From the NCBI GenBank assembly GCA_938041595.1, contig CALITN010000081.1, forward strand, positions 1-6,388: a DNA stretch of 6,388 nt, written 5' to 3'. Both the position numbers and the translations under genes were made by a program. Below, piece after piece: positions 5,769-6,388 of this stretch. This stretch comes from an uncultured Flavobacteriaceae bacterium. GTDB taxonomy: Bacteria; Bacteroidota; Bacteroidia; Flavobacteriales; Flavobacteriaceae. How positions within the stretch are numbered: position 1 is the first letter of the stretch; every line of letters begins with the position of its first letter. A model generated the notes under the pieces. The model saw only the letters and a program-made list of their open reading frames with translations. It was not told the DNA's origin and ran no database searches.

Positions 5769-6388
5769 AGGTTAAAAGGACCTATTTCATGCAGTCTTGC
5801 CAAGGTGGAATTATACGCACTGAGCATTTCCCGTACAATTTGCTCCGCAGGAATAATCGTATCAATTAGCGCAGCTATCTGTCCTATTTCCAACTCCCCT
5901 TCTTCAAGGTCTCCCTCAAACATTCCTTTTTTTGCACGTCCTTTCCCGAGAGTCGCAGCGAGTATTTCTGGAGTGGCTCCTTTCTCATATTGCTTTTTGA
6001 TTTCTTGGTAAAACGCATTTTTCAACAAGCGAACAGGAGTTAGTTCTTTTAGGGTTAGTTCCGTACTCCCTTCTTTGGCTTGCAATACTTGTTCTTTAAA
6101 TGCCTGATGGCAGGAAGCCTCTATTGAGGCAACAAAACGAGAGCCGACTTGCACCCCTTCTGCTCCGAGGGCAAAAGCGGCTAGCATCGCATCACCAGTT
6201 GCAATTCCTCCTGCAGCAATTAAAGGTGCTTTGATCGCCTTACGAATCAAAGGAATCAATGTCATAGTAGTGGTTTCTTCACGCCCGTTATGTCCCCCAG
6301 CTTCAAAGCCTTCAGCTACAATGGCATCGACTCCTGCAGCTACTGCTTTTTCGGCAAATTTGACCGAACTCACCACATGAACTACCAC
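5765..6388 (-). CDS. Nitronate monooxygenase / FabK-like FMN flavoprotein, C-terminal part (truncated by right edge)
   Basis: This family uses FMN in a TIM barrel either to oxidise alkyl nitronates (nitronate monooxygenase) or to reduce enoyl-ACP (FabK). The 207 visible codons are the C-terminal two thirds; family members have about 310-320 residues. The frame is open to the window edge, and the first visible codon, GTG, is internal: the sequence enters mid-barrel with VVHVVSS. Visible motifs, numbered from the edge, are IVAEGFEAGGHNG (23-35), whose histidine H33 aligns with the catalytic His of this family, the FMN-phosphate loop AAGGIA (58-63), GAEGVQVGSRF (75-85), and a C-terminal helical extension with KGMFEGDLEEGELEIGQIAALI (154-175). 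That tail resembles Bacteroidota proteins annotated as nitronate monooxygenase. The sequence does not settle which reaction is catalysed. Its TAA overlaps that of lysA, so the genes converge with no gap or separate terminator. Confidence 0.9.
   Translation of the reverse strand: MVVHVVSSVKFAEKAVAAGVDAIVAEGFEAGGHNGREETTTMTLIPLIRKAIKAPLIAAGGIATGDAMLAAFALGAEGVQVGSRFVASIEASCHQAFKEQVLQAKEGSTELTLKELTPVRLLKNAFYQEIKKQYEKGATPEILAATLGKGRAKKGMFEGDLEEGELEIGQIAALIDTIIPAEQIVREMLSAYNSTLARLHEIGPFNL

Noticed and set aside
5769..5785. AGGT...ACCT hairpin just after the lysA stop
   Set aside because: A 4-bp stem with no following T-run is too weak for a terminator, and it lies inside the opposing coding sequence.
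6386..6388. GTG at the right edge as the true start of the flavoprotein gene
   Set aside because: It would lack the first third of the FMN barrel; the visible sequence starts mid-domain, so the gene is simply cut by the window.

Overview
The window reads as an ordinary, densely packed housekeeping segment of a Bacteroidota chromosome, probably near Flavobacteriia/Cytophagia. The evidence is protein-level: the LysA (SKFG, EPGK, CETDTF variants), the Hsp20 (PAVNI start of the crystallin domain) and the nitronate monooxygenase-like protein (GFEAGGHNGREETT and a GMFEGDLEEGELEIGQI tail) all look like the Bacteroidota versions as I remember them. Starts preceded by A-rich sequence with weak Shine-Dalgarno sites, and two perfect TAnnTTTG promoter elements, agree with this. 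I could run no search, so placement below phylum is a guess.

Layout from left to right. (1) 1-412, minus: N-terminal 137 codons of a protein I cannot name, running off the left edge. (2) 413-599: divergent intergenic region with one candidate TAnnTTTG element on each strand. (3) 600-2594, plus: complete uvrB. (4) 2595-2618: a perfect 10-bp-stem hairpin directly after the uvrB stop, placed to terminate both uvrB and the convergent hsp20. (5) 2645-3070, minus: complete small heat shock protein. (6) 3071-3180: intergenic region with a 13-bp palindrome inside a candidate hsp20 promoter. (7) 3181-4371, minus: complete sucC. (8) 4372-4541: divergent sucC/lysA intergenic region with two adjacent AT-rich palindromes. 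(9) 4542-5768, plus: complete lysA from a GTG start. (10) 5765-6388, minus: C-terminal 207 codons of a nitronate monooxygenase/FabK-like flavoprotein, cut by the right edge, whose stop overlaps that of lysA in a shared TTAA.

The genes do not form one pathway: DNA nucleotide excision repair (UvrB), protein homeostasis (Hsp20), TCA cycle (SucC), lysine/peptidoglycan precursor synthesis (LysA) and an FMN oxidoreductase. Strand alternates at almost every boundary, so most are probably separate transcription units; only sucC and hsp20 could be co-transcribed. I found no mobile element, CRISPR array, RNA gene, phage gene or defence system, and no previously undescribed system. The items worth a second look are the unnamed left-end gene, the palindromes in two promoter regions, the near-leaderless promoter geometry around uvrB, and the overlapping lysA/flavoprotein stop codons.
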